From Puccinia triticina (taxonomy: Eukaryota > Basidiomycota > Pucciniomycetes > Pucciniales > Pucciniaceae), in the NCBI RefSeq assembly GCF_026914185.1, contig NC_070572.1:186001-250000 (forward strand): a stretch of 64,000 bases of DNA. Direction: 5' to 3'. This document shows, one piece after another, positions 48,740 to 59,529 of the stretch (positions within the stretch are counted from its first letter, which is position 1; every line of letters begins with the position of its first letter). The position numbers and the translations under genes are program-made. The notes below the pieces were generated by a model. The model saw nothing but the letters and a program-made list of their open reading frames with translations. It did no database searches and was not told the origin of the DNA.

Positions 48740-49956
48740 ATGATGACAAACTTCCAGAAGCTCCTAAAGATGACGGTTTTGGCGTCGTTGAGCATAGCAT
48801 CGATAGTCAAGCCTCAGGCAACAAAGCTGGAAACTTGCGCGCCTAACGCTGTGCAATGTGCGCAAGTGACTAAGGGACAGCCATTCCCCGGAGCTCAGAC
48901 TGACTATTGGTGCCAGAGTGGTGACAAAGGTAAGCACAACGTATTAAATTCTAATTCACCTGTTTACAATTATTGCTGTGAAATTTATTCGTCCCAACAT
49001 GGGGGATATCTTTATAACAAACTTTCTTCCTTATCAATTCTGTTTGAAGTTTTTCTACCTACCATGGAGCCAGATCAAAATAACAGGTTTAACTGCGGTG
49101 GGAATTGTAAAAGTGTCAGTGCTGTAAAATGTTGCCCGCATGACCTAATTCTACCAGACGACCCGGTAAGCAATAAACAGCTTGATACAATTCCATTTTC
49201 CACTTCAATTAGAGATCACTAAAAATTAACCCTTGATTGTTTTCTGAAGATGAATTACAAGCTCACCCCCACAGATATAAAAAATTTCAATAGCAAATGT
49301 GTAAGCGCAACTCAGTCTCCGGTGAGTCATGAAAATTATTGACCTTTTAGTCCGCTTCCCCCTTGTTCAGCCAACTGACTCTGATGTGGTGCCGCAGTTC
49401 AAACCACCGCCAAAACCTCAGCCGCAGCCAAAGCCTGATCCGCAGCCAAAGCGAAGGCCGCAGCAGAAGCCAAAGGTGGACATATGCAAGCCTATGAAAT
49501 GTCCCAATGATAAAGGTAAACCGGGGAGTGGACAAAGTGAGGCTGAGCCATGGTGCATAGATAATTCTAATAACCGTAAGTTAATTGATTTAGAAAGACT
49601 GTTACGGAAGCCACTAATCATTGCTTGACAACTCTTTTCTGATCAATATCCATTCAAAGTTACTCCGGCTCAATTCAATCCAGGGCAAAAAGTCAAGTTT
49701 ACATGCGGCGGTACTAACGGTGGTTGTAGTTATTTCCTTTCCGCAACATGCTGTCTCAAAGGCATATTTGGTGTAGTCAATCCAGTAAGTAGTGGATACA
49801 AAATCTTGATATTTAGCTATTATTTTTAACTCTGAAACCTAAAAAATGTTTGTATTCTTTAAACCTTCTCTGCAGATTTATCCTCAAGTCTCAATTGGTA
49901 GCCCTGAGAGGCAAAAAGCATTCACAAATAATTGTCGACTCCCTGTTAATGTCTAG
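48740..49956 (+). CDS. Secreted double eight-Cys protein, copy 2
   Basis: Six exons with canonical GT-AG introns: 48740-48929, 49074-49165, 49250-49321, 49371-49575, 49660-49784 and 49876-49956 (255 codons). Signal peptide MMTNFQKLLKMTVLASLSIAS, likely cut near PQA. Module 1 cysteines: ETC, VQC, YWC, FNC, GNC, CC, SKC; module 2: DIC, MKC, PWC, FTC, GGC, CC, NNC, i.e. the same C-C-C-C-C-CC-C order. A Pro/Lys/Gln linker (FKPPPKPQPQPKPDPQPKRR) joins them. In both modules an intron follows the third Cys (phase 1) and another lies exactly ten residues after the CC pair (phase 0), so the module with its introns was duplicated. Family not recognised; a secreted effector or cell-wall protein is a reasonable guess. 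Confidence 0.8.
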
Positions 49957-50466
49957 ATCAGTTCTCATGTATTTTTAGTCCACTCGTCTTTTGCTCAACC
50001 AATCAACTTTCCTGAGTAGATCTTGTATGACCACATCCTAGTAGAATATGCTCCACTTGTGTACATAAAAAAATTTGTACCATTTTATTCAAGCCTGCTT
50101 GAAAAAAGAGAGAATAATAATAAATTGTTGCTTGATTTAATATCTACACTAAAGGCCAAGGTGGCTACGCCGCTGCATTTATATGGCCCAGGTTCATCCA
50201 CCAAAGATTTACCCCTGTAATACTGGTTTTTATTTGAAATTGAAGGGATGCAGACAGAATCTCACTTACATAAATCACCCTTATTTCTAAAATTTGAATT
50301 CAATCCAAGGATTATGCTGTTAGCTGAAGAATTTCTCCAAACATACTATGCATCTACAGAAAACTGTCCAGATTTTTACTTGCGGGTGTCCTGTTTGGAA
50401 ACCAGGGTGAATCCCAGACAGTAAATCAAAAAAGGGAAGACCGTTAAGAACAATCTGAGAGGCTTT
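49957..50466. other. Intergenic
   Basis: AT-rich. A 25-base block AGGCCAAGGTGGCTACGCCG (start 50153) recurs at 59907 as AGGCCAAGGCGGCTTCGCCG. Confidence 0.4.
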
Positions 50467-51313
50467 GGGTCAGCCTAAATGCACTCCAAAAATTACTTCA
50501 TGCACTCCACATTTTTGGCTTTGGGGTGGGGTACTCCAAAAGTATTGGAGTGCTGCAATTGTTTACTCCCAAAGCATGGAGTCATCATATGGGCACTCCA
50601 TTTATGTTGGAGTACAGGCCAGGGTACTCCAAAAATTACCAAAATAAGGGATTGCAGCTAGATGCACTCCAAAACAAATGGAGTGCACACCCAAGCACTC
50701 ACCCTTTCAGTGGAGGGTTTTGGCTACGCACACCAGTTGGCAAAATGTCAACTGGAGTGCATTGGAGTGCATTCCAAGCCATCCTTTTGTGAAATGCCAC
50801 CCACCCGAGACTGGCCATCAAGATGAGTACATACCCCACTTGATGGCCAGTTATCAAGCCTGAGTGGGATGTGGACTCTATGAAAGTTCATTGAGCTGAG
50901 CACACACCCTGCAGATTGACCGTTCAGCAATTCACATCCCACTCAATGGCCGGTCATTGAGTAGGATGTGTACCCTACTCAATAGCCGTTCAACCAGTGG
51001 GGTGTGTGATCCTCTTGATGACTTTCTATCGAGTGCAGTGCACACCTCACTTTATGACCAGCCATCAAGTGTACATCCCACTCAAAGCCCGGTCATTGAG
51101 TGGGGTACACATCCCACTCCATGACCAGCCATTGAGCGGGGTGTGTCCTCCGCTTGATGACCGGCTATCAAGTGGGGTGTGTCTTTCAATGGCCATCAAG
51201 TTTATGTTCACTATTGATTGGGGTGTCTATTTGTTTACATACACCACTTGATGTGTACTCCACTGGATGCTGGAGCACACAATGGGGCACTGTCAGAAAC
51301 CAAAATGTAAGTT

Positions 51314-51385
51314 GTGCACTATGGGATTTGAACCCATATCCTCAAATTCATGAGTGATGATTTTTACCAACTAGGATAAGTGCAC
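51314..51385 (-). other. tRNA-like sequence in TRIM 2 LTR
   Basis: Minus strand: perfect 7-base acceptor GTGCACT/AGTGCAC, A box TATCCTAGTTGG (one mismatch), T arm ATGGG-TTCAAAT-CCCAT containing a perfect B box. The anticodon arm is CTC-loop-GAG with GAA (Phe) in the loop, but the loop has eight bases. A second degenerate copy starts at about 51697 in the other LTR. Confidence 0.7.
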
Positions 51386-51758
51386 TGTTGCTTCTGATTC
51401 TCAATTCACTTTACAGTTATCAAAGTTTGTGATTTTGATATATATCCTGGGATCAAGTCTTACATGTGTTCTACATTGCTTGTCATGTTACCAGGGTCAA
51501 GCTCAGTTGTCTTTGGGTGACAGGCTGCATAAAAGCAGAATTAATTATAAAACTCCCCCTTGCTCTGTGCAGGGTGCAAACCTAGCTTTTACGACTCCAT
51601 TGGTCTGTCATCTGAGATCTCTTTCCAATTCCACCTGTTAGGGTGCGCTGATGAGCTGGAGACTCTTCCTACCATTTCAGAAACCAAAATGCAATTTGTG
51701 CACTATGGGATTTGAACCCATGTCCTCAAATTCATGAGTGATGCTTTTTACCAACTAA

Positions 51759-53093
51759 CACCACCAGCAAACAGCTGACGTAACCCGGATTTCGTCGCGC
51801 TGACAAAATCCAAACTCAAATTCAAACTCGCGCCCCGGGTGTGTCGTCACCTGTTGTGGATTTTGTCACCTGCCATTCTCAGTGGCAGGTGCAAGAGAGC
51901 ACCACTCCCTTGATGGCCAGTGCTAACCGGTCATCAAGGGGACACACACCTAGCTCCCTTGATTGTCCGTCTGTACCGGCCATCAAGAGGAACACCCTAC
52001 ACCCTCTCGATGGCCGGTCAGTACTGGCCAGCAAGAGTAAAGCACTATTTATACTCTCGATTGCCACTACTGACCAGCCATCAAGAGGTGATACACATAC
52101 CCCTCGATGGCCTGTCAGTACACCAGTCATCGAGACAAATACACTAAACTCTTGATGGCCCGTACTGGCCGGTCATCGAGAGCAAACACCAGGAAAAAAC
52201 AATGATCACTTGCCTACAAGTGACATGAAAAATTACAAAGGCCCCTTTGTACTTTGCTATGTCACTTGCAGACAAGTGATCATTGTTTTTTCCTGGTGAA
52301 AACTCTCTTGGTGATGTGTATACACATCACCCTTGATGGCCCGTCAGTACCGGCCATCGAGAGGAACATAATACACTCTTGATGGCCTGGACTGATTGGC
52401 CATCAAGAGGAAATACCCACCCCACTCGATGGCCCGTCAGTACCGGCCATCAAGAGGAATATACTACACTCTTGATGGCCTGCGCTGACTGGCCATCAAG
52501 AGTGAAGCGCTTTGCTCTCAATGACCAGTTGGGTCACTGTGCGAGATGCGCATGTCCTCTTGATGGCCAATCAGTCCAGGCCATCGAGAGTGTATTATGT
52601 TCCTCTCAATGGCTGGTACTGACGGGCCATCAAGGGTGATGTGTATACACATTGAGAAAAGAGTTTTGCTCTTGATGGCCGGCCAGTACGGGCCATCAAG
52701 AGTTTAGTGTTTTCATCTCAATGGCCGGTGTACTGACAGGCCACCAAGGGGTATATGTGTCACCTTTTGATGGCCGGTCAGTAGCGGCCATTGAGAGTGC
52801 AAACAGTGCCTTACTCTCACTGGCCGGTACTGACCGGCCAACAAGATAATGTTGTGTGTTCCTCTTGATGGCCGGTCCAGACGGGCCATCAAGGGAGGTG
52901 TGTGTGTCCCCTTGATGACCGGTTAGCACCGGCCATTGAGGGAGTTGTGCTTTTGTCTTGCACCTGCCACTGAGAATGGCAGGTGACGAAATCCACAACA
53001 GGTGACAACACACCCGGGGCGCGGGTTTGAATTGGAATCTGGATTACGTCAGCGCGACGAAATCCGGATTACGTCACCTGTTTGCTGGCAGTG
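51759..53093. mobile_element. Foldback element (1335 bp) inside TRIM 2 LTR
   Basis: Ends CACCACCAGCAAACAG and CACTGCCAGCAAACAG (reverse complement), duplication TAA at 51756-51758 and 53094-53096. Almost the whole element is two long inverted arms made of short palindromes of the type TTGATGGCCGGTCAGTACCG. CACTA-like by end and 3-base duplication. A small MITE sits at its centre. Confidence 0.8.
52187..52298. mobile_element. CACCAGG MITE, 112 bp
   Basis: Ends CACCAGGAAAAAACAATGAT in inverted orientation with an inverted stem continuing to CACTTG; duplication AAA on both sides (52184-52186, 52299-52301). Lies in the centre of the foldback element. Confidence 0.85.
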
Positions 53094-53167
53094 TAAGCTA
53101 AGTGTGCTGTTGCTTCTGGTTCTCAATTTACTCCACGGTTACCAAAGTTTGCACTTTTGACATATAT

Positions 53168-53383
53168 CACCAGGAAAAATCAATTGTCACCAGACAAGAG
53201 GTGAAATCAAGAAACAATGGCTGTCACTTTTTTCCAGCTCTGGCACTACCACAACTAGGCTACAATGGCCCCTTTGTTTCCTACAGGGGGCTGTACATGC
53301 GGCTAACTGTGCAACTGGTGGGTAGCTCAGTGGACTTAGGCTGATGTCACCTGTAGTCCAGTGACAATTTATTTTTCCTGGTG
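53168..53383. mobile_element. CACCAGG MITE, 216 bp
   Basis: Ends CACCAGGAAAAATCAATTGT and CACCAGGAAAAATAAATTGT (reverse complement); duplication TAT (53165-53167, 53384-53386). Second insertion in the right LTR of TRIM 2. Confidence 0.85.
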
Positions 53384-54028
53384 TATCCTGGGATCAAGTT
53401 TTACATATGTTTTACATTGCTTGTCATGTTACCAGGGTCAAGCTCAGTTGTCTTTGGGTGACAGCCTGCATAAGAGCAGAATTAATTATAGCAGGCACTC
53501 CTTTTTCAGTGAGAAAAATATCAGAAAGGGAGTGCTGGGTCCATGCACTCAAATTGTATGGAGTGAGCTATGGGACACTCATTAAATTTGGCGGAAAATG
53601 GAGTGCATGGTGGCTCAATCCAATTGCTTTGGGTTGCTGGGGCTCACACTCCAACTTTCTTGGAGTGCATGCTCCATCAACTCACTTTTGGAGTGCATGA
53701 AGTAAAGTTATGGAGTGCATTTAGGCGGACCCTTTTTTAACCTGATTTTTTATGTTTTGGGTCACATAAATGTTTTGATGTGGTGATTTTTGTAAGGGGG
53801 ATTGAGTTAATTCCAACATATATTAGGGGGTTTCAAAGTTGGCCAGATGCAACTTGCACATTCTTGAACACCAAGTTGCAAAAGTGCATGCAAGCCACAC
53901 TGTAATACACCCCCTAAGCCTGCGTAAATGCTTTTTTGAAATCTGGTGTTCAATAAAAGCCTTGAACACCAACTTGCAAAAGTGCATGCAAGTTGTGCAT
54001 GACCAACTTTGAATCCCCCTATTACAGT

Positions 54029-54412
54029 TCAGGGTGTAAACGGGTTGGGTTCGGGTCGAAAAACGGTGCCCAAACCCAACCCAACATTTAGCGCGGGTCG
54101 GGCAGATTTTAAAATATGCTGCCCAAACCCGACCCAATGTCATACTATTTTGGGTTGGGTCCGGGTTGGGTTGGTTTGGGTCTTGGGTTGACCCAACCTC
54201 ATAGGCGCCAAAAGCCCCCAATTTGACTGTTGGAGGCGTCAAAGTCAAGTCGCAGGCTGACCCAATTAGGAAATAGGCTGCCTGAACCTGACCTGACAAT
54301 TTTACAAGTGGGGTTGGGTTGGGTTTGGGTCATGTCATTTTCTTCAAGAATGTGCCCAAACCCAACGGGTCTTGGGTCGGCCTCGGGTCGGCCCGCCCAA
54401 TTATCATCCCTA
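54029..54412. mobile_element. hAT-type MITE, 384 bp
   Basis: Starts TCAGGGTGTAAACGGGTTGG and ends with the complement of TAGGGATGATAATTGGGCGG; flanking octamers ATTACAGT and GTTACAGT differ at one base. The inside repeats GGGTTGGGT and its complement, giving a telomere-like look. Confidence 0.75.
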
Positions 54413-54437
54413 GTTACAGTCAGTGTATTGAGCTGAT

Positions 54438-54787
54438 GAGAGCATCTGCATTAGTTGCGGGTTAAGGGAGGATTAGTGTAACTAATCCTCTTCAGCAACT
54501 GCACCAGGCCCAATTTAATTGGACAAGTTACTCCCAGGAGTCCAATTTGGACTAAGCAGGAGTAAATTTACTCCTCACTAATCCTGGGAGTGAGAGCTGC
54601 ATGCATACAATCCTCCTCACCCAAAAGTACACACCAAACACAGCTTACATAAGCTGTAGTTGCATACAACATACTTGCTCATCTTTTCAGCCTGCACCAA
54701 TGCGGTTGACAGCCCAGAATAGTGCTAATATGGGAGTAAACAGATCTGCTATTCCTTGAGTAACACCCACACCAATGTGGATGAATT
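54438..54787. mobile_element. Possible MITE
   Basis: AGAGCATCTGCATTAGTTG at the left faces CATCCACATTGGTGTGG (reverse complement) at the right; related to the ends at 29451 and 35149. A tRNA-like stretch (GGTTAAGGC, GGGTTCAATCC) follows at 54791-54840. No duplication found. Confidence 0.35.
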
Positions 54788-56698
54788 GGTTAAGGCTTCC
54801 CTCCCTTACATGTGTGAAGGTCAAGGTTATGGGTTCAATCCTGACTCTGAATAACTTTTAACCTGGCTTCCTGGCGAGATACTGAGTTTATGTGATTTTT
54901 TAGTGTCAAATTAAGCATATACCTTGCTCTTATTGATCAAAATAACCACAAATCAGGCCCTCTTTCAGAAATGTACACCTCAGTTACCCAAATCTGGGAA
55001 AAATGTAACTTACCTATTTTTGTTCAAAATATCCAGTAGTTTAAAGACTTTAAGGTTAAGCAAAGACCTAAAATTCTCTACTCCAAAAGACCTCCTTCCC
55101 AGGCACTTTAAGGAGCCATGAGGAAGAGGGGAGGAGGAGGAAATATACCTCCTTCTCTTTGCCCCATACCGTGACTTGGGAATTTAAGAAGTGCTTCTGG
55201 GTCACCCTAGACAAAATAATGGATTTGTACAAGTAAAAAAGGTTAATTTTCTTAGATTAAAATGAAATGAGAAACAAATCTAGAGAGACAGAATGGACTG
55301 CTGCATATTGGATTTTATACTCTGTGAGATCAAGATGTTATCTTCCCAGGCTTGTCTTGAAGCGGAAAATGTGAGTTACCTGGAGTTACAGTGGAGGACT
55401 TCCTGTTGACTTTGAAAAAATCTGGAATTCCAGATTTTGCAGGAGAATCTGGAATCTGGAACTCTGGATCACTTTGGGGAGCTTTGGGGACCAAGATTTC
55501 ACTGCAAAATCTGAAATGTGTTGGTTCAGATCTGTATTTCCAGATTGACAGGAAGTTCTCCAGTTTTGAAAATACAATTACCTGTTATCTACATTTTTAC
55601 CAGAATAGCTATCAGGGTTGAAAGCCTATAAAGCCTACAGTCTCAAAATGTATAGTTTGATTTCTACGTACTTGGCATATTGAAGTGGGGGAAATCCTCA
55701 TGTTAGGGATTTGGGTGGACTGGGCAACTTGGGGGAGCTTCTGGTGTTGGGCATAGTCTAACTGATATAGAGAATGTGCTAGCGGACCCAGGGCGGGTAA
55801 CTGGCACTGGTTGGCAGGTACCGCCTGCACCCGCCGGATGGTTCCGGATGTGGTACCAGGTGCCTGTTTTTCAGGAAAAAGCGGTGTGGTAACCACCCAG
55901 GTACCGCCCCCCGCGCTGGCTGCTCTGGCTCAACCCCCTCGCTGCTGCTTGAAAATATTCTGGAGGAGGAAGACCTGCTCCAAGAGATCAAGTCCCAGCA
56001 TCCAAAACTGGTGAAGTTCCTTGGCATGACCCGCAAATTCCTTGGCCAGATCCTCGGCTAGGTCTCTGGAGTGATCTGCGACAATGAGGAGGAAGACCGG
56101 CTCGCCAAGAAATCAGACTCAACCCTCAACAGGCTCTTGTCAGCCCATCCAGCACCATTGCAGACATCTGAGGCATCCGCCGCGCCCAAGCCCCATCCTG
56201 CACAGGCCTCCTCAGCCATCATGGGCTATGTCAGCGGTCCCCTGAAGTGCAGTCTTTGGAATCAAGAGCATCCATGAGCAGGGCTCTGATGGTTTCACTG
56301 ACAAACCTGGTCCAGAAGGAGTAGAATGGGGATTGATCTGAAGTTCAAAATGGCAGCTGAACAAGTACTGCCAGTTCACCATCAGAACCTGCCAACTGGT
56401 GCAGTCAGATGCAGTGCTGGGTGCCCTTTTTTTTGAAAAAATGTGGTGTGGTACCCAGGTGCCTCTTGCACCTGGGTCCGCTAGCACATTCTCTCTGACA
56501 GCTCTGTTTATGAACCTTAGGGCAAAAAACCCGTCAAAATAAGGGTTTTGGGCCCTAGCACTATAACTGTGCTGATTTAAACACTAGTAATGTAAATTAC
56601 TAAACTTGTTACGTGGTAAATATGGCCACTACAAGGGTTTTAAACACTCTTAAAAAAGAGGAGGATTTATTATGTAATTAATAATATATAATTATTAA
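54788..56698. other. No gene seen
   Basis: Apart from the tRNA-like stretch at its start, mixed AT-rich sequence. Short GC-richer frames around 55780-56490 contain a repeated GGTACC-containing phrase in both orientations (about 55850-55910 and 56410-56470), possibly the ends of another degraded element. Confidence 0.3.
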
Positions 56699-58992
56699 CG
56701 GACTTACTTTGCGCACTGCGGAAAACTCTTTGCGCACTGTGGGGGTTGTTGTCTCGACGTCCAGCCCCCAGTGCGCGCTTCTGCCACGGCTCTTCGCGCA
56801 CTGCATTTTCCGCCAAAAAAACGGCTTGCATTTCTTGAGATATTTTGTGATGAATCGATAGAATGGCTTTTTATGATCCCCCTCAAAAATAATCAAGTCA
56901 TTTAGGGGTCTCCTTGAGCCTAGAGAAAATTGACATGAAAAAATCATATTTTAACACGGCAGGGACCTGTAATATCGCTTCCTGTGCCCCAGTAGCCCCA
57001 AAAATTTCACAGTATCATGGCACATGTGCAAATTCATGACCTGATAATTTTCAGAATTTTTACCAGAGATATAAGGGGTGCGCGGCAGGCTTAGTAGGAA
57101 AATTACTGCTAACTGTGTAGCTTTTTTGTTACACACCCAGACAGTCCCAAAATTTCAGAAATTTTTTCATTGTGGATATTCTCCGCGCCATAAATTTCTT
57201 GGCAATAGTGTGTCATGATAACATGAGATGTAGTGCGGCGGGCTTAGTTGGAAAATGACTGCTAACTTATCTCATATTTTAATGACACACTATTGCTAAG
57301 AGCTTTATGGCGCGGAGAATATGCAAAATTGAAACATTCCTGAAAATTTCAGACTGTTTCAGCGTGTAACAAGAAATCTATACATGTAGCAGCCATTTTC
57401 CTACTAAGCCCGCGGCGCACCCCTTATATCTCATCTTATCATGACACACTATTGCCAAGAAATTCATGGTGCGGAGAATATTCACAATGAAAACATTTCT
57501 GAAATTTTGGGACTGTTTGGGTGTGTAACAAAAAAGCTATACAGTTAGCAGTAATTTTCCTACTAAGCCTGCTGCGCACCCCTTCACCAGGAAAATAAAA
57601 TAGTCAGTTGATGACAAGTGACATTACACCAGCTCCAGCCAGCTAACCACCATCTATCCAATATCTATCTACTATCTACCCCAATCTCCCAAACATCTCC
57701 TCAACTTCCAAAATTTACCAATGAGGTCCTGTTCAGTTTTTGATGAGCCCGACTGATCCTCAGTTCTGTCCAGCTGATACTCAGCTTTGGTACCCAGCTC
57801 ATACTCAGCTTTTCTGCCCAGCTCATACTCAGCTTTTTCATGCAGCTCACTCTCAGAATTGGAATAAAGCCGTTTGACCATTCCTTGCCCAGGTGATGCT
57901 CAGCTTTGTACTAGTCCTGGCGCAGCTGATGCTCAGCTTTGTACCAGTCCTTGCTCAGCCTTCTCCTAGTCCTGTCCCAGCTGATGCTCAGCTTTGGCCC
58001 AGTCCTGGGCCAGCTGGCCAGCTGATGCTCAGCTTGCTGAGTATCAGCTGAGCCAGGCCAGGGAAAAAGATGGGAATCAGCTTGGACAGGACCATAGCTG
58101 AAAATCAGCTAGGCTTGGGCCAAAGCTGAGCATCAGCTGAGCCATGGACAAGGCTGAGCATCAGCTGTGCCAGGGCCAAAGATGATCATCAGGTGGCCAG
58201 TTCCAAAGCTGAGAATTAGCTGGGCCAGGGGAAAAACTGAGCATCAGCTGAGCCAGGGTAAAAGCTGAGCATCAGCTGGGCCAGGGCCAAAGCTGAGCAT
58301 CATCTGGTTTTTTCACATTGAGTGCTTTGATCCTGACACCTATCATGTGAGCCCCAGATGTGCTGGTGGAGAGGAGCAGCATTGGAGCAGTGTTGGAGCT
58401 GAAAACAAAGCTGTGACATGTCACTTGCCATCAAGTGACTACTTTTTTTTCCTAGTGCTTATATCTCATTTTATAATGACATAATATTGCTAGGAATTTC
58501 AGGGAATTAATTTGAAACATATTTCTCTGTGCTCTCAAAATTTTGTGCCTTTGGTGTGTGTAACAAAAAAGTTATACATATACGCAAAATAATAAATGCA
58601 ATACCTATTTGGGCTACAGGAAAGCTGGTGAAAATTCTGAAAATTATCAGGTCATTAATTTGCACATGTACCATGATACTGTGAAATTTTTGGGGCTACT
58701 GGGGCACAGGAAGCAATATTACAGGTCCCTGCCGCGTTAAAATATGATTTTTTCATGTCAATTTTCTCTAGGCTCAAGGAGACCCCTAAATGACTTGATT
58801 ATTTTTTAGGGGGATCATAATAAGTCATTCTATTGATTCATCAAAAAATATCTCAAGAAATGCAAGCCGTTTTTTCGGGGGAATGCACAGTGCGCGAAGG
58901 GCCGTGGCGAAAGCGCGCACGGGGGGCGGGACGTCGAGACGACAACCCCCACAGTGCGCGAAGAGTTTCTCGCAGTGCGCGAAGTAAGTCCG
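56699..58992. mobile_element. Long-TIR element (2294 bp)
   Basis: Inverted ends CGGACTTACTTTGCGCACTG / CGGACTTACTTCGCGCACTG, with arms matching for at least 370 bases (56699-57077 against 58616-58992). Perfect 8-base duplication ATTATTAA at 56691-56698 and 58993-59000. Further inverted copies of TGCGC(G)GC-GGCTTAGTAGG-type blocks fill 57070-57584. No coding capacity. Contains the 873-bp CACCAGG element. Confidence 0.85.
57585..58457. mobile_element. CACCAGG element, 873 bp
   Basis: Ends CACCAGGAAAATAAAATAGT and CACTAGGAAAAAAAAGTAGT (reverse complement), duplication CTT (57582-57584, 58458-58460). The inside is a large inverted repeat built from CAGCTGATGCTCAGCTTTG-like units, symmetric about 58030. 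Nested in the 2294-bp element. Confidence 0.8.
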
Positions 58993-59048
58993 ATTATTAA
59001 TTACAGGGAATAAATTTGGTGTAAAAAGTAGGTGGTAAGCGCTTAAAC

Positions 59049-59529
59049 CAACGGTGGGTTGCTACTTTACTCTACGATAACCGGGGCTGTAGAGCAAAGT
59101 AGCAAGCTGCACCTAGCATTTTTAGAGTTATTGTTAGCGCTAGCGCGCGGATAGCCGCGTCACGGTTATTGTAACTGGCCTTTTTTTGTACAGCTGTTAC
59201 TAGTAAAGTAACGTGTTATTGAGAAAATTGACATGTTATTAAGCAATTAAGGGTCAAATTGGCCCTTATCAAGCAGAGCAACACTTGATTGAGCAGTGAA
59301 AGGCCAAATTAGCCCTGAAATGGCCTTTTCTTGCTCAATATATTGGTAAATACCTCCTGCTCTGCCCATAGATATCGCAGCGGCCTTGAAAAGAAAAACA
59401 CACGGCCGGTGCGATATCAATATCACACCACATTTCCCCATTGCTACTGGTCCGGTTATTGTAGAGGGACCAAAATTTGCTACAATAACGTTACGATATC
59501 AATAACCGTAAAGTAGCGACCCACCATTG
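59049..59529. mobile_element. MITE, 481 bp
   Basis: Ends CAACGGTGGGTTGCTACTTT and CAATGGTGGGTCGCTACTTT (reverse complement), flanked by CTTAAAC on both sides (59042-59048, 59530-59536). Confidence 0.75.

Larger units (their letters stand above)
51291..53493 (-). mobile_element. TRIM retrotransposon 2, interrupted
   Basis: Left LTR 51291-51552 is 262 bases. The right LTR begins at 51675 and is split by two insertions; its three pieces (51675-51758, 53097-53167, 53387-53493) also sum to exactly 262. Target duplication GGCAC at 51286-51290 and 53494-53498; outer LTR ends TG...CA. Internal part is 122 bases. On the minus strand TGGTAGGAAGAGTC follows the 5' LTR directly, a classic primer-binding site for the 3' end of a tRNA ending CTTCCTACCA. 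Each LTR has a tRNA-like sequence near its 3' end. Confidence 0.8.
50467..53732. mobile_element. Non-autonomous TIR element hosting nested insertions
   Basis: Left end GGGTCAGCCTAAATGCACTC, right end (reverse complement) GGGTCCGCCTAAATGCACTC, both continuing with TTACTTCATGCACTCCA; flanks TTT on both sides (3-base duplication). Both subterminal zones are full of TGGAGTGCA/TGCACTCCA motifs (50480-50790 and 53490-53730). The middle (50790-51285) repeats palindromic GATGGCC/GGCCATC words. It then contains TRIM 2. PIF/Harbinger-like by duplication length only. Confidence 0.7.

Noticed and set aside
54029..54412. Interstitial telomere repeat
   Set aside because: The GGGTTGGGT words are irregular, occur on both strands, and lie within hAT-type ends with a target duplication.
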